From positions 20,349-84,348 of the forward strand of contig JAGWNF010000001.1 of NCBI GenBank assembly GCA_028871455.1: 64,000 bases of DNA. The letters run 5' to 3'. The notes under the pieces were generated by a model, which worked only from the letters and a program-made list of their open reading frames with translations, was not told where the DNA came from and made no database searches. Source of the stretch: Alphaproteobacteria bacterium (GTDB lineage Bacteria; Pseudomonadota; Alphaproteobacteria; ATCC43930; CGMCC-115725). Below are positions 38,179-46,403 of the stretch, in pieces. The position numbers and the translations under genes are program-made. Each line of letters opens with the position of its first letter. Within the stretch, counting starts at the first letter, position 1.

Positions 38179-39098
38179 GCGCCCGGACACGCGGCAACAG
38201 GGCACCACGTCATTTTCTCGATCTCGACCGGGTCGACGCGGGCGAGCTGCGCAACATCCTCGGCCATGCCGTCGCCTTCAAATCGGGGCGTGACCGCACG
38301 AAGCCGCTCGCTGGCAAGATTCTGGCGATGATCTTCGAGAAGCCGTCGACGCGGACGCGGCTGAGCTTTGAGGTGGCGATGAAGCAGCTGGGCGGCGACG
38401 TCATCACCCTGACGGCCACCGACAGCCAGATTTCGCGCGGCGAAACCACGGCTGACACGGCGCGCGTCCTGTCGCGCTACGTTGACGTGATCATGATCCG
38501 TACTGACAGCCCGGCGAAGCTCGAGGAGCTGGCGCAGAATGCCAGCGTGCCTGTGATCAACGGCCTAACCGATTCGAGTCATCCCTGCCAGGTGATGGCG
38601 GACATCATGACGCTAGAGGAACGCAAGGGACCGGCTAAGGGCAAGATCGTCGCGTGGAGCGGCGACGGCAACAATGTTCTGGTGAGTTGGATCCACGCTG
38701 CGGCGCGTTTCGGCTTCGAGCTGCGGGCCGCCTGTCCGACGAAGCTTGCTCCGCCCGACACCGCCATCGCCTGGGCGCGCGGCCAGGGCGCGAAGATCGT
38801 GCTGACCACCGATCCGGCGGCGGCGGCGGCCGGCGCTGACTGCGTCGTCACCGACACGTGGGTGTCGATGGGCGCCAAGGACAAGGACGAGCGCCGTGCC
38901 ATGCTCAAGCCGTTCCGCGTCGACCCGGCGCTGATGGCGCGCGCCAAGCCGGACGCAATCTTCATGCATTGCCTGCCGGCCAAGCGCGACGAAGAGGTGT
39001 CGGCAGCGGTCATCGACGGACCGCAATCGGCGGTGTGGGACGAAGCGGAGAACCGGATGCACGTGCAGAAGGGCATTCTTGCGTGGTGCCTCGGCTGA
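38175..39098 (+). CDS. argF: Ornithine carbamoyltransferase
   Basis: Makes citrulline from ornithine and carbamoyl phosphate. The start at 38175 overlaps the argD stop. The carbamoyl-phosphate site is [15 protein letters not shown] (STRTR at 58-62), followed by [14 protein letters not shown]. The ornithine-binding [11 protein letters not shown] and the catalytic [15 protein letters not shown] are intact. 307 aa is full length. With argG elsewhere in the window it covers most of the late arginine pathway. Confidence 0.97.
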   Translation: MSARTRGNRAPRHFLDLDRVDAGELRNILGHAVAFKSGRDRTKPLAGKILAMIFEKPSTRTRLSFEVAMKQLGGDVITLTATDSQISRGETTADTARVLSRYVDVIMIRTDSPAKLEELAQNASVPVINGLTDSSHPCQVMADIMTLEERKGPAKGKIVAWSGDGNNVLVSWIHAAARFGFELRAACPTKLAPPDTAIAWARGQGAKIVLTTDPAAAAAGADCVVTDTWVSMGAKDKDERRAMLKPFRVDPALMARAKPDAIFMHCLPAKRDEEVSAAVIDGPQSAVWDEAENRMHVQKGILAWCLG

Positions 39099-39114
39099 GC
39101 CCACATATAGGTCG

Positions 39115-40032
39115 ATGCCTGCTCGTGTTCCTGACGATCTCATCCAGCCATTCCAAGTCGATCCTTTTCGGTTGCGCGGCCGGCTCGTGCGGCTCGGGCC
39201 GCTACTCGATCGCATTCTGACGCGACACGACTATCCGGCACCGGTCGCTACGATGCTGGGCGAGGCGATCGTGCTCGCCGTGTCGCTATCGGGTGCGCTC
39301 AAATACGACGGCGTCTTCACCCTCCAAACCAAGGGTGATGGACCGATCCGCCTGCTGGTCGCCGACGTGACAACCGCCGGCGCGGTGCGTGGCTATGCGC
39401 AGTTCGATGCCGCCAAGCTCGCCGCGCTCGGGCCCGATCCGGCGCTGTCGGTGCCGCGGCTGCTCGGTGTCGGCTACCTAGCGCTGACCGTTGACCAGGG
39501 CGAGCATACAGAGCGCTACCAGGGAATCGTCGCGCTCGAAGGCGCGACGTTGGCCGAGTGCGTGCATCACTACTTTCGGCAGAGCGAGCAGGTCGAGGCG
39601 GGGATCAAGGTCGCCGTCGCCCAACGCCGCGGTGCCGACGGCCAGTCACTCTGGCGTGGCGGCACACTCATGATCGAACGGTTGCCGAAGGGCGGCGGCG
39701 TATCCGCACGAGAGGCCGAGGACGAAGGCTGGCGTCGCGCGATGGTGCTGATGTCCACCGGGACATCAGACGAACTGCTCGATTCTGCGCTGGCGCCGGA
39801 AACGCTCCTCTTTCGCTTGTTCCACGAGGACGGCGTCCGGGTTTATCGGCCCCACGCACTGACGGCGAAGTGCCGTTGCTCGCGTGCGCGGGTCGAACGC
39901 ATGCTGACGGCGCTGCCGGCGCGCGACCTGGCCGAGCTCGTCGTCGATGGCAAACTCGTCGTCACCTGTGAGTTCTGCAACGCCTCCTACAGTTTCGACG
40001 AAGACGCTGTTGCGGTGCTCGCACCGCGCTGA
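39115..40032 (+). CDS. hslO: Redox-regulated chaperone Hsp33
   Basis: Holdase chaperone activated by oxidation of its zinc centre. The ATG at 39115 gives MPARVPDDLIQPFQVD. The N-terminal domain has ATMLGEAIVLAVSLSGALKY and LQTKGDGPIRLLVADV. The zinc ligands are the C-terminal pairs CRC (AKCRCSRARVERML) and CEFC (VTCEFCNASYSFD). 305 aa is normal. It follows argF by 16 bases; argD-argF-hslO is a common alphaproteobacterial order. Confidence 0.95.
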   Translation: MPARVPDDLIQPFQVDPFRLRGRLVRLGPLLDRILTRHDYPAPVATMLGEAIVLAVSLSGALKYDGVFTLQTKGDGPIRLLVADVTTAGAVRGYAQFDAAKLAALGPDPALSVPRLLGVGYLALTVDQGEHTERYQGIVALEGATLAECVHHYFRQSEQVEAGIKVAVAQRRGADGQSLWRGGTLMIERLPKGGGVSAREAEDEGWRRAMVLMSTGTSDELLDSALAPETLLFRLFHEDGVRVYRPHALTAKCRCSRARVERMLTALPARDLAELVVDGKLVVTCEFCNASYSFDEDAVAVLAPR

Positions 40033-40125
40033 ATCGCCGGCATCTGCCTTGAAAAGGTCGTCTTCCGGTGCCAGTCTCGCGCCGGTTCGCAACATCTTTC
40101 ACCGCGAAACAGGCGGAGAAATCCC

Positions 40126-40725
40126 ATGAACTCGCGTGGTGTGGTGGGTATTGCGTTCGTCGCTGCAGTGGCGGCGTCGGCGCTGGCAGGCTGCAGCTCG
40201 CCGCCGCCGCACCCGCAATATCCCGACATCCGCTTCAACAACGAGCCGCCAATTGCGCTCGCCGTCGGCACAGTGAGCCTGCGCGAAGATTACACGCCGA
40301 GCGACCAGCCCCCGCATGTCGAGGAGCACTTTCCGGTGACGCCGATGCGTGCGCTCGAGAACTGGGCGCATGACCGGCTGCGGGCTTCCGGCGGGCCGGA
40401 TCGCGCTGTCATCGACATCACCGATGCGAGTGTCGTCGAGGCCGCCCTGCCGCGAAAGACGGGAGACTCGACCTGGTTCACCAACGAGCAATCGGAACGC
40501 TACGACATGACCATCAAGATCACGATCAACGTCGTCGACTCGACCGGCCTTGTCGTGCGCACGGCTACGGTCCGCGCGGCACGCTCGCAGACCGTAGGGG
40601 AGAACATCTCGCCCGATCAGCGTGATCAGACCTGGTATGACATGACGAAGGACATCATGGCGGCGTTCGATCGCCAGATGGAAAACGAGATCCGCAACCA
40701 CTTCACCGGCTTCGTCACCAACTAG
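40126..40725 (+). CDS. Putative lipoprotein of unknown function
   Basis: A 199-residue exported protein. GGAG precedes the ATG. The signal peptide ends at the lipobox LAGC (VAASALAGCSSPPP), so Cys is about residue 22. The mature domain is mixed alpha/beta: ALAVGTVSLREDY, ENWAHDRLRASGGPDRAVID, and a C-terminal helix (DIMAAFDRQMENEIRNHF). It resembles conserved alphaproteobacterial lipoproteins without a named domain. It follows hslO by about 90 bases and converges with folE. Confidence 0.75.
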   Translation: MNSRGVVGIAFVAAVAASALAGCSSPPPHPQYPDIRFNNEPPIALAVGTVSLREDYTPSDQPPHVEEHFPVTPMRALENWAHDRLRASGGPDRAVIDITDASVVEAALPRKTGDSTWFTNEQSERYDMTIKITINVVDSTGLVVRTATVRAARSQTVGENISPDQRDQTWYDMTKDIMAAFDRQMENEIRNHFTGFVTN

Positions 40726-40737
40726 CCCGCGCGACCG

Positions 40738-41379
40738 TCAGACGTTCGACAGCGCGGCGCCCTGCGGCGCGCCGATGATGGCGAAGAACTCGCGCCGCGT
40801 CATCGGATCGTCGCGGAACGCACCCAGCATGTGCGAGGTCACCATCGCGACGCCCGGCTTGTGGACGCCGCGCGTCGTCATGCATTGATGCGCTGCCTCG
40901 ACGACCACCGCCACGCCGCGCGGCTTGAGCGCCTCGTCGAGCGCGCTCGCGATTTGAGCAGTCATCTTTTCCTGAATTTGCAGGCGCCGCGCGAACACCT
41001 CGACGAGCCGCGCGAGCTTGGAAATGCCGATAACGCGCTTGTCGGGCAAATAAGCGATATGGACCTTGCCGATTATCGGCGCGAGATGGTGCTCGCAATG
41101 GCTCTCGAAACGGATGTCCTTCAGGACGACGATTTCGTCGTAGCCGTTGGTCTCCTTGAATGTGCGACCGAGAACGTCGGCCGGATCGCTGTCATAGCCG
41201 GCGAAATATTCCTCGTAGGCGCGGACGACGCGTCCCGGCGTGCCCTTGAGTCCTTCGCGGCCCGGGTCGTCGCCAGCCCAGCGGATCAGCACGCGCACCG
41301 CCTCCTCGGCCTCCTCACGTGACGGACGGCCGTTTTTGACGCCGTTGCGGGCCGGTTTGTCGGAAGGATCTTTGGGCAT
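40738..41379 (-). CDS. folE: GTP cyclohydrolase I
   Basis: First enzyme of tetrahydrofolate synthesis. Zinc ligands are C95 and H98 ([12 protein letters not shown]) and C166 ([11 protein letters not shown]). [20 protein letters not shown] and QEKMTAQIA are family blocks. 213 aa is normal for type IA. It follows apaG on the same strand by 12 bases. Confidence 0.97.
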   Translation of the reverse strand: MPKDPSDKPARNGVKNGRPSREEAEEAVRVLIRWAGDDPGREGLKGTPGRVVRAYEEYFAGYDSDPADVLGRTFKETNGYDEIVVLKDIRFESHCEHHLAPIIGKVHIAYLPDKRVIGISKLARLVEVFARRLQIQEKMTAQIASALDEALKPRGVAVVVEAAHQCMTTRGVHKPGVAMVTSHMLGAFRDDPMTRREFFAIIGAPQGAALSNV

Positions 41380-41391
41380 GCCGAGTAAACC

Positions 41392-41784
41392 TCAGTGAAG
41401 CCGGACGGGCTGGTGCGGGCTGTCCAGCGAAAAGGCCGGAATATCGACGTCGAATTGCTCGCCGTTGCCGGTTTCCATCTGGTAGGTCCCGACCATGATG
41501 CCGGATGGCGTGCTGAGCGGCGTGCCGCTGGTGTATTCGAAGGTTTGCCCCGGCGCAAGCACCGGCTGCTCGCCCACGACCCCGGGACCGCGGACCTCCT
41601 GCATGCGGCCGAGACCGTCGGTGATCTGCCAGTGTCGGCGCCGGAGCTGGACGGTCTGGTCGCTACGATTCTCGATGCGCACGCGATAGGCCCAGACGAA
41701 ATGGCTGTCGGCCGGCGACGACTGATCCTCGAGATATTGAGGTTCGACCGTCACCGTGATCGACCGAGTCGTGGCCGAATACAT
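41392..41784 (-). CDS. apaG: ApaG family protein
   Basis: Immunoglobulin-like beta-sandwich protein linked to divalent cation resistance and Ap4A levels; mechanism unclear. The ATG at 41784 has GGAGAAGG upstream and gives the normal 130-aa length ([20 protein letters not shown]); a longer frame upstream lacks family sequence. Markers are [40 protein letters not shown] and [10 protein letters not shown]. It lies next to folE, both downstream of the convergent hslO block. Confidence 0.93.
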   Translation of the reverse strand: MYSATTRSITVTVEPQYLEDQSSPADSHFVWAYRVRIENRSDQTVQLRRRHWQITDGLGRMQEVRGPGVVGEQPVLAPGQTFEYTSGTPLSTPSGIMVGTYQMETGNGEQFDVDIPAFSLDSPHQPVRLH

Positions 41785-41923
41785 TGCCTTCTCCCAAAAC
41801 CATCCGGGCGCTTGGTCGTCCATGACGGCGCCAGCGCCCGGCTCTACCGTCATTTTGAACGGCGAAGGCAGCCCGTCAAGCTAGGGGCATTTCGCCGCGG
41901 TTTGCCGCCATCTTGGGATCGCA

Positions 41924-41958
41924 TGAACAATCATTAAGGAAAATCAATCGTTTGTTCA
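41924..41958. repeat. Inverted repeat TGAACAA...TTGTTCA
   Basis: Seven-base perfect arms separated by 21 AT-rich bases lie in the gap between apaG and the rightward small membrane protein gene, about 75 bases before the latter. It could be an operator for either divergent gene. No regulator is implied. Confidence 0.35.
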
Positions 41959-42033
41959 CGGGATTCCCTTAAAGTTGCACCTCGCCGTGGGCATGCCCGC
42001 CAGACGTGTGCCGCGGCGATTAGGACCAATTTC

Positions 42034-42372
42034 ATGAGATCGGCTTATCCGAAGCTCATCGCTGGAATTCTCATGTTCGTGCTGCTCGGTCTGACGAGCG
42101 GGGCGGCCGTCGGTATGTTCTTGTTCCTGGCCTCGCTGCCGATGGTGCAGCTCTTCGACGACCCGGCGACCGTGTCGCAGATCGTGATCATTCTCGCGAT
42201 TTTCGTCGGCATCCTGACAGGAGCGATCGTCGTCGCGGTCGGTTCCGCAAGCTGGAAGAAGCGGCTCGAAGCCGAACTCTATCGGGCGCAGGTTCAGAAT
42301 TTCTACCCCGCGCCGCGGCGCGGTGCGGAGATTCCGCCGGCATCGCGGCGACGGGCCGTGAACCGCCGCTAG
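42034..42372 (+). CDS. Small two-helix membrane protein
   Basis: A 112-residue protein I do not recognise. AGGA lies eight bases before the ATG. Two membrane helices are clear, about 8-32 (LIAGILMFVLLGLTSGAAVG) and about 47-70 (SQIVIILAIFVGILTGAIVV), followed by a basic soluble tail (WKKRLEAELYRAQVQNF, then RRAVNRR). The positive tail suggests a cytoplasmic C-terminus. It stands alone just before the fluoride-switch promoter. Confidence 0.65.
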   Translation: MRSAYPKLIAGILMFVLLGLTSGAAVGMFLFLASLPMVQLFDDPATVSQIVIILAIFVGILTGAIVVAVGSASWKKRLEAELYRAQVQNFYPAPRRGAEIPPASRRRAVNRR

Positions 42373-42376
42373 CACA

Positions 42377-42405
42377 TTGAACTGGCGCCGCCTTTCCGCT
42401 ATATC
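42377..42405 (+). promoter_or_regulatory. Promoter of the fluoride-riboswitch/crcB transcript
   Basis: TTGAAC (42377-42382) and TATATC (42400-42405) are spaced exactly 17 bases. The predicted start is about 42412, just before the aptamer, which supports the assignment. Confidence 0.55.
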
Positions 42406-42416
42406 CAGTGGAATCT

Positions 42417-42469
42417 TCAAGGGGATGGGGTTCCCCAAAACCGCTCGCAAGAGCTGATGACTCCTGCCG
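42417..42469 (+). promoter_or_regulatory. Fluoride riboswitch aptamer (crcB motif)
   Basis: The conserved pattern is visible in order: stem GGGG/CCCC (42421-42424 with 42433-42436) closing AUGGGGUU, the AAAACCGC joining strand, a GCUC-GCAA-GAGC hairpin with a GNRA loop (42443-42454), and the conserved UGAUGACUCCU (42455-42465). This matches the crcB RNA consensus. It is followed by a terminator and the fluoride channel gene crcB, the classic ON-switch arrangement: fluoride binding favours read-through. Confidence 0.92.
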
Positions 42470-42496
42470 CTTAGGGATGCGGCGGGCTGCGTCGCC

Positions 42497-42520
42497 ACCC
42501 GCCGGAGTGCGGGTTTTTTT
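42497..42520 (+). terminator. Intrinsic terminator of the fluoride riboswitch
   Basis: ACCCGC/GCGGGT (42497-42502 with 42509-42514) with a six-base loop and seven T residues (42514-42520). An alternative stem CGGCGGG (42480-42486) with CCCGCCG (42498-42504) uses the same 5' arm and would act as antiterminator. Confidence 0.85.
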
Positions 42521-42553
42521 GTGCCCGCGAACGGCGCAAAGGAGTAATGGGCG

Positions 42554-42940
42554 GTGATGACCTATCTTTGGATCGCACTGGGCAGCGCGCTCGGCGGCAT
42601 AGCGCGATTCTGGTGTTCGAGCACGATCGACCGGATGATCGGCGAGACCTTTCCGTGGGGGACATTCATGGTCAATGTCACCGGTTCATTCGTCATCGGC
42701 CTGCTCGGGACCTTGTCGGGACCCGAGGGCCGCTGGTTCTTGCCGACTGACGCGCGCATTTTCGTCATGGTCGGTTTGTGCGGCGGGTACACCACTTTCT
42801 CGTCGTTCAGCTACCAGACCCTGAATCTCGCGCGCGACGGCGAATGGCTGTGGGCAGGCGCCAATGTCGTCATGTCGGTGGTCGTTTGCCTAGCCGCTGT
42901 ATGGTTCGGCCACGTCGCCGCAGCGGCGATCAATCGGTAA
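42554..42940 (+). CDS. crcB: Fluoride ion channel CrcB/Fluc
   Basis: Dimeric four-helix fluoride channel that removes F- from the cytoplasm. Family motifs are GSALGGIARFW near the N-terminus, PWGTFMVNVTGSFVIGLLG, and GLCGGYTTFSSFSYQT. 128 aa. Translation may start at GTG 42554 or ATG 42557; GGAG is at 42541-42544. It is controlled by the upstream riboswitch and is followed by a DUF190 gene. Confidence 0.96.
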   Translation: MMTYLWIALGSALGGIARFWCSSTIDRMIGETFPWGTFMVNVTGSFVIGLLGTLSGPEGRWFLPTDARIFVMVGLCGGYTTFSSFSYQTLNLARDGEWLWAGANVVMSVVVCLAAVWFGHVAAAAINR

Positions 42941-42954
42941 TGCGAGGACTCCCC

Positions 42955-43296
42955 ATGCAAATTCCGAAGGACGCGGCGCTGTTGCGTATCTTCATCGGCG
43001 AGAAGGACCGTCACGGTCACCAGCCACTTTACGAGGTCATTGTTTTAAGGGCGCGCGAAGCCGGACTCGCCGGTGCGACGGTTATCCGCGGGCCGCTCGG
43101 CTTCGGTCAGTCGAGTATCCTGCATACCGCCAAGATCCTGCAGCTTTCGGAAGATCTGCCGATCATTGTCGAGATCGTCGATGCCGAGGCGCGGATTGAA
43201 GCCTTCCTGCCGACGCTCGACGCCATCATGACGAGCGGCCTGGTCACAATCGAAAAGGTGCGCGTGATCCACTACGGCAAGGGCGCCAAGGGCTGA
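42955..43296 (+). CDS. DUF190 domain protein
   Basis: A 113-residue GlnB-like-fold protein of the DUF190 family. The ATG at 42955 follows GAGGA and gives the usual start MQIPKDAALLRIFIGEKDRH; an ATG overlapping the crcB stop at 42940 is possible. RGPLGFGQSSILHTAKILQL and LPIIVEIVDAEARIEAFLP are family blocks. DUF190 genes are known neighbours of crcB under fluoride riboswitches, and the 14-base gap here puts it in the same operon; a regulatory or accessory role in fluoride resistance is likely but unproven. Confidence 0.9.
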   Translation: MQIPKDAALLRIFIGEKDRHGHQPLYEVIVLRAREAGLAGATVIRGPLGFGQSSILHTAKILQLSEDLPIIVEIVDAEARIEAFLPTLDAIMTSGLVTIEKVRVIHYGKGAKG

Positions 43297-43379
43297 TTCC
43301 CGTGCCCGCCGGTGCGTCGGACCGCCGCGCGGCAATCCACCGCCGCGTCGACGGTGACGCTACCGCCTACGCTTATCCG

Positions 43380-43478
43380 ATGAAGGATTTGCAGCCGGCG
43401 CTCGTCCTCCTTGGCTTGCTGTCGATCGTGGCGCTGACGGGGATGGGCGCGATGTGGATGCTGAAGCTGTTGCCGTAA
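43380..43478 (+). CDS. Possible 32-residue membrane peptide
   Basis: ATG at 43380 opens a 32-codon ORF (MKDLQPALVLLGLLSIVALT, ending MLKLLP) that is one transmembrane helix. The same frame extends upstream to a GTG at 43302 (59 codons) beginning just after the DUF190 stop. No clear SD precedes either start. Location suggests it could be a third member of the fluoride unit, but it may be noncoding. Confidence 0.35.
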   Translation: MKDLQPALVLLGLLSIVALTGMGAMWMLKLLP

Positions 43479-43546
43479 ACCGGCGCGCCCCCGACGGTTC
43501 CGCATCGGGGTGCTGGTTTAGTCTCGACCGCAAATCAGGAACGCGC

Positions 43547-43622
43547 TGGTGGAGCAGAGGGGGATCGAACCCCTGACCTCGACATTGCGAACGTCGCGCT
43601 CTCCCAACTGAGCTACTGCCCC
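43547..43622 (-). tRNA. tRNA-Ala (anticodon CGC)
   Basis: On the minus strand 76 bases fold as a tRNA with encoded CCA. The acceptor stem is GGGGCAG/CTGCTCC and contains the G3:U70 wobble that identifies alanine tRNAs. The D arm has AGCTCAGTTGGGAGAGC, the anticodon loop is TTCGCAA (CGC, reading GCG), and the T arm holds GGTTCGATCCC. No integrase is adjacent. Confidence 0.97.
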
Positions 43623-43955
43623 GCCCGCGTCGCGCAGAATATGGGTCGCGGTCGCGCGCGCTGTCAAGGCAGCCCCGCGGCGAGGCGGCTATGGACATGA
43701 CACTGCCCTTCGACACCGCCCGCGCGTTGCCCACATGCCCACATGCGCCACACCAGCAGAAGATTCTCATCGCTTAACGATTCAAAGAAAAGCGGAGCGG
43801 TTCGAGCTTCCAACTAAGAAACCGGTCCAAGTGGTCCCATGGAGGGGGCCACCTCAAAACCGGAACGGGAATTTGGCGGAGATACGAGTTATGTTTAGAA
43901 GGAGCTGCGCAGCCACAATCAGCGCGACAGGACACGGAAATAGGGGGGAATGGCG
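43623..43955. other. AT-richer intergenic stretch with a hairpin
   Basis: About 330 bases with no convincing gene. Base composition drops towards AT from about 43740. One hairpin is clear: GTGGTCCC (43831-43838) with GGGGCCAC (43845-43852), one G-T pair, loop ATGGAG. There is no transposase remnant or att-like direct repeat with the tRNA. The last part holds the SD (AGGGGGG) of the next gene. Confidence 0.4.
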
Positions 43956-44192
43956 ATGGAAGCAATGCTACAGCTAGTGCCATTAATGATCATCGGCGTC
44001 AGTTGGGCGATTGGAATGTATTTCCTCGCACCTAGAATTGGCGCTAATAGGTGGGTTTGGGTAACTCTCAGCGTAGTTCCTTTCGTAAATTTTTTCTTCT
44101 TCATCTACGTCTCGTTCAAAATTGTTTTCACCGTCTTAGACAAGTTGAAGGCTATTCAAGCATCGGTAACCCGTAGCGCCTTGACTACATAG
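43956..44192 (+). CDS. Small membrane protein in AT-richer islet
   Basis: A 78-residue protein. The ATG at 43956 is seven bases after AGGGGGG; an ATG two codons earlier is too close to that SD. It has two membrane helices (about 5-25, LQLVPLMIIGVSWAIGMYFL, and about 34-57, WVTLSVVPFVNFFFFIYVSF) and a basic C-terminal helix ending TTLT-like residues. Codon use is visibly AT-richer than in neighbouring genes. It is followed by its own terminator. Function unknown; possibly acquired DNA. Confidence 0.65.
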   Translation: MEAMLQLVPLMIIGVSWAIGMYFLAPRIGANRWVWVTLSVVPFVNFFFFIYVSFKIVFTVLDKLKAIQASVTRSALTT

Positions 44193-44229
44193 GAAGGAGC
44201 GAGAACTTCGTGCATTTGCGCCACTGTGT

Positions 44230-44267
44230 AGCCGCGAATCATCAACGCAATTGGGCGCGGCTTTTTT
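44230..44267 (+). terminator. Intrinsic terminator after the small membrane protein gene
   Basis: AGCCGCG (44230-44236) pairs perfectly with CGCGGCT (44256-44262), with a 19-base loop and a run of T residues to 44267. It closes the small transcription unit of the preceding gene. Confidence 0.75.
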
Positions 44268-44387
44268 CTTTCTAGATGGTCGCTCATTCAAATTGACCCA
44301 CTACCCGGCGGCGCCGGCCGTTCTTGCGCCAGCCGGGGCTGATGGCTAGGGTTCGCCGACCGCGACGTAAAAACGGGGGACCGGGCG

Positions 44388-44696
44388 ATGGGCAATTTCG
44401 TGGTGCCAGTGATCGACGTGATCATCGCGGTGGTCGACATCTATTGGTGGATTGTCATCGTTGCCGCCGTGTTCTCGTGGCTCATGGCCTTCGGCATCAT
44501 CGACACCCGCAACCATGTCGTGCGCACCGCCGCAGGCTTCCTCTATCGCGCGACCGAGCCGGCGCTCCGCCCGATCCAGCGTGTCTTACCGAGCTTTGGC
44601 GGCCTCGACATTTCTCCGGTTATCGTGTTGTTGATTTTGTATTTTATCTGGAGGGAATTGCTCCAAATTAGGCTCTACCTGTTCATGCACAGCTGA
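44388..44696 (+). CDS. YggT family membrane protein
   Basis: A 102-residue integral membrane protein with helices about 8-32 and 73-97. The YggT pattern is present: IYWWIVIVAAVFSWLMAFGI, then ATEPALRPIQRVLPSFGGLD and ISPVIVLLILYFIWRELL. The role is poorly defined; links to cell shape, division or osmotic stress exist in other bacteria. GGGG stands before the ATG. It is followed nine bases later by the DUF167 gene, a conserved pairing. Confidence 0.92.
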   Translation: MGNFVVPVIDVIIAVVDIYWWIVIVAAVFSWLMAFGIIDTRNHVVRTAAGFLYRATEPALRPIQRVLPSFGGLDISPVIVLLILYFIWRELLQIRLYLFMHS

Positions 44697-44704
44697 CCAG
44701 ACCG

Positions 44705-45034
44705 ATGACGCTTCCGTTCCGTTTGGGACGCGACGGCGCGACGCTTGCCGTGCGCGTGACGCCCAAGGCCGCGCAGGATCGCGTGCTTGGCCTGAGCGAT
44801 GCCGCCGCCGGTGGCGTCGCGCTCAAGCTCGCCGTGCACGCGCCGCCGCGCGACGGCGCAGCAAACGACGCTCTCATTCGCCTGCTGGCGAAGCATTTCG
44901 GCTTGCGTCAAAGCGATCTAAGCATCACGACCGGTGCCGGCGGCCGGCACAAGCTCGTCCACATTGCCGGCGATCCCGCCGTTCTCGGTAACCGACTAGC
45001 ACAGGGTTTAGCACCATGGCTGAAGCACGACTGA
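44705..45034 (+). CDS. DUF167 (YggU) family protein
   Basis: A 109-residue soluble alpha/beta protein of unknown function. Typical segments are [39 protein letters not shown] and [20 protein letters not shown]. Its 3' end overlaps folD by 19 bases. yggT-yggU pairing is common in proteobacteria. Confidence 0.92.
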   Translation: MTLPFRLGRDGATLAVRVTPKAAQDRVLGLSDAAAGGVALKLAVHAPPRDGAANDALIRLLAKHFGLRQSDLSITTGAGGRHKLVHIAGDPAVLGNRLAQGLAPWLKHD

Positions 45035-45906
45035 TTGATGGTAAAGCGGCCGCCGCGCGGCTGCGCGCCGGTGTGGCAACGGCGGCGGCGGCGCTCAAGG
45101 CGGCGCACGGCGTCGCGCCCGGCCTGGCGGCGGTGCTGGTGGGCGACGACCCGGCCAGCCAGGTCTATGTCAAGAGCAAGACCAAGGCGACCGATGACGC
45201 CGGTCTCAAGGGCCTCACCCATCGGCTGTCGGCGGCGACGAGCGAGGCCGAGCTGCTGCGCGTCGTCGCGCAGCTCAACGCCGACGACGCCGTCGACGGC
45301 ATCCTCGTCCAGCTTCCCTTGCCGAAACAGATTGACGCCCAGCGCGTCATCGAGGCGATCCATCCGGCCAAGGATGTCGACGGCTTCCACCCGGAGAATG
45401 TCGGCCGGTTGTGGAGCGGCGGACGGGCCCTCGTGCCCTGCACGCCTTACGGCTGCCTGCTGCTCGCGCGTGAAAGTCTCGGACCGAAGCTCGCGGGCAC
45501 CGAAGCCGTGGTGGTGGGCCGTTCGAATATCGTCGGCAAGCCGATGGCGGCGCTGCTGCTGGGCGAGCATTGCACCGTGACGGTGGCACATTCGCGCACG
45601 CGCGACCTGCCGGCGGTGGCGCGCCGCGCCGATCTGCTGATAGCGGCGGTCGGCCGTCCCGAGATGGTGCGCGGCGACTGGATCAAGCCCGGCGCGACGG
45701 TAATCGATGTTGGTATCAACCGCATCGCCGCCGCCGAAGGCAAGAGCCGCCTCGTCGGCGACGTTGCCTTCGCCGAGGCGCGCCAGATTGCCGGCGCGAT
45801 CACGCCGGTGCCCGGCGGCGTCGGACCGATGACCATCGCCTGCTTGTTGCGGAACACCCTGCTCGCCGCCTGCCGACGGCGCCGACTGGCCGAACCGGCA
45901 CTCTGA
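45016..45906 (+). CDS. folD: Methylene-THF dehydrogenase / methenyl-THF cyclohydrolase
   Basis: Bifunctional one-carbon enzyme (NADP-dependent). The catalytic lysine is in [14 protein letters not shown] (about 51-64). The first signature is [17 protein letters not shown]; the second, [15 protein letters not shown], is at the C-terminus. The nucleotide region [18 protein letters not shown] is intact. 296 aa. It overlaps the DUF167 gene, so translation is probably coupled. Confidence 0.97.
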   Translation: MAEARLIDGKAAAARLRAGVATAAAALKAAHGVAPGLAAVLVGDDPASQVYVKSKTKATDDAGLKGLTHRLSAATSEAELLRVVAQLNADDAVDGILVQLPLPKQIDAQRVIEAIHPAKDVDGFHPENVGRLWSGGRALVPCTPYGCLLLARESLGPKLAGTEAVVVGRSNIVGKPMAALLLGEHCTVTVAHSRTRDLPAVARRADLLIAAVGRPEMVRGDWIKPGATVIDVGINRIAAAEGKSRLVGDVAFAEARQIAGAITPVPGGVGPMTIACLLRNTLLAACRRRRLAEPAL

Positions 45907-45926
45907 ACGCCTGCGCGCAAAGCAAA

Positions 45927-45954
45927 GCCCCCTCGGAATCGCTCCCGAGGGGGC
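45927..45954. terminator. Strong hairpin between convergent folD and lipoprotein genes
   Basis: GCCCCCTCGG (45927-45936) pairs perfectly with CCGAGGGGGC (45945-45954), eight-base loop. On the minus strand it is followed by TTTGCTTTG, which suits termination of the leftward gene; on the plus strand the T-tract is weak. Confidence 0.7.
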
Positions 45955-45985
45955 CCGCAGTTTCAACCCGATACGGTCGAGCCGG

Positions 45986-46228
45986 TTACTGCTCCCAGGC
46001 CGGCTTGCCGAGGTAGACGTTCGACGGGCTGGTCGCCATGCCGGTCAAAGCGCCGGCACCGGCACCGATCGCCGCGCCCGCCAGAGGCGCACCAACCAGC
46101 GCTCCGACCACTGCGCCACCCGCCGCACCGATACCGGCGCCAGACAGGCCCCGGTCACCCGGCGACGTGCCGCAGGCGGAAAGCAGCATCGCCGCCGCCA
46201 CAGTCAGAATGCCAATGCGCGAACCCAT
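45986..46228 (-). CDS. Glycine-zipper lipoprotein
   Basis: An 80-residue outer-membrane lipoprotein candidate. The ATG at 46228 follows AAGGGGATGG. The signal peptide ends at LSAC (AAAMLLSACGTSPGDRG), Cys about residue 18. The mature part is a glycine zipper of two helices (GAGIGAAGGAVVGALVGAPL, then AGAAIGAGAGALTGMA) as in SlyB/OsmB-like proteins. Role unknown, possibly envelope integrity. It converges with folD at a strong hairpin. Confidence 0.8.
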   Translation of the reverse strand: MGSRIGILTVAAAMLLSACGTSPGDRGLSGAGIGAAGGAVVGALVGAPLAGAAIGAGAGALTGMATSPSNVYLGKPAWEQ

Positions 46229-46403
46229 GGTTCCATCCCCTTTGTTATGGGCACTGCACAGGAAGATGGGCGGCGATGATGGCAAAAACATGGAATCAGC
46301 AGGGTCACTTCGCGGCGCGTTTCTTCGGCTTTCTGCTTTTATTTCAGTAACTTACTTGGCTGCCATCGACTCAACGGCCGGGGCCATTTGGTGACCGGGC
46401 GAT

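Noticed and set aside
43547..43622. tRNA-Ala as an integration site with attached element
   Set aside because: No integrase, no repeat of the tRNA 3' end within the window, and the AT-richer DNA is on the 5' side of the tRNA.
43735..43977. 80-codon plus-strand frame upstream of the small membrane protein
   Set aside because: No SD and no protein-like pattern; it overlaps the better-supported gene at 43956 in another frame.
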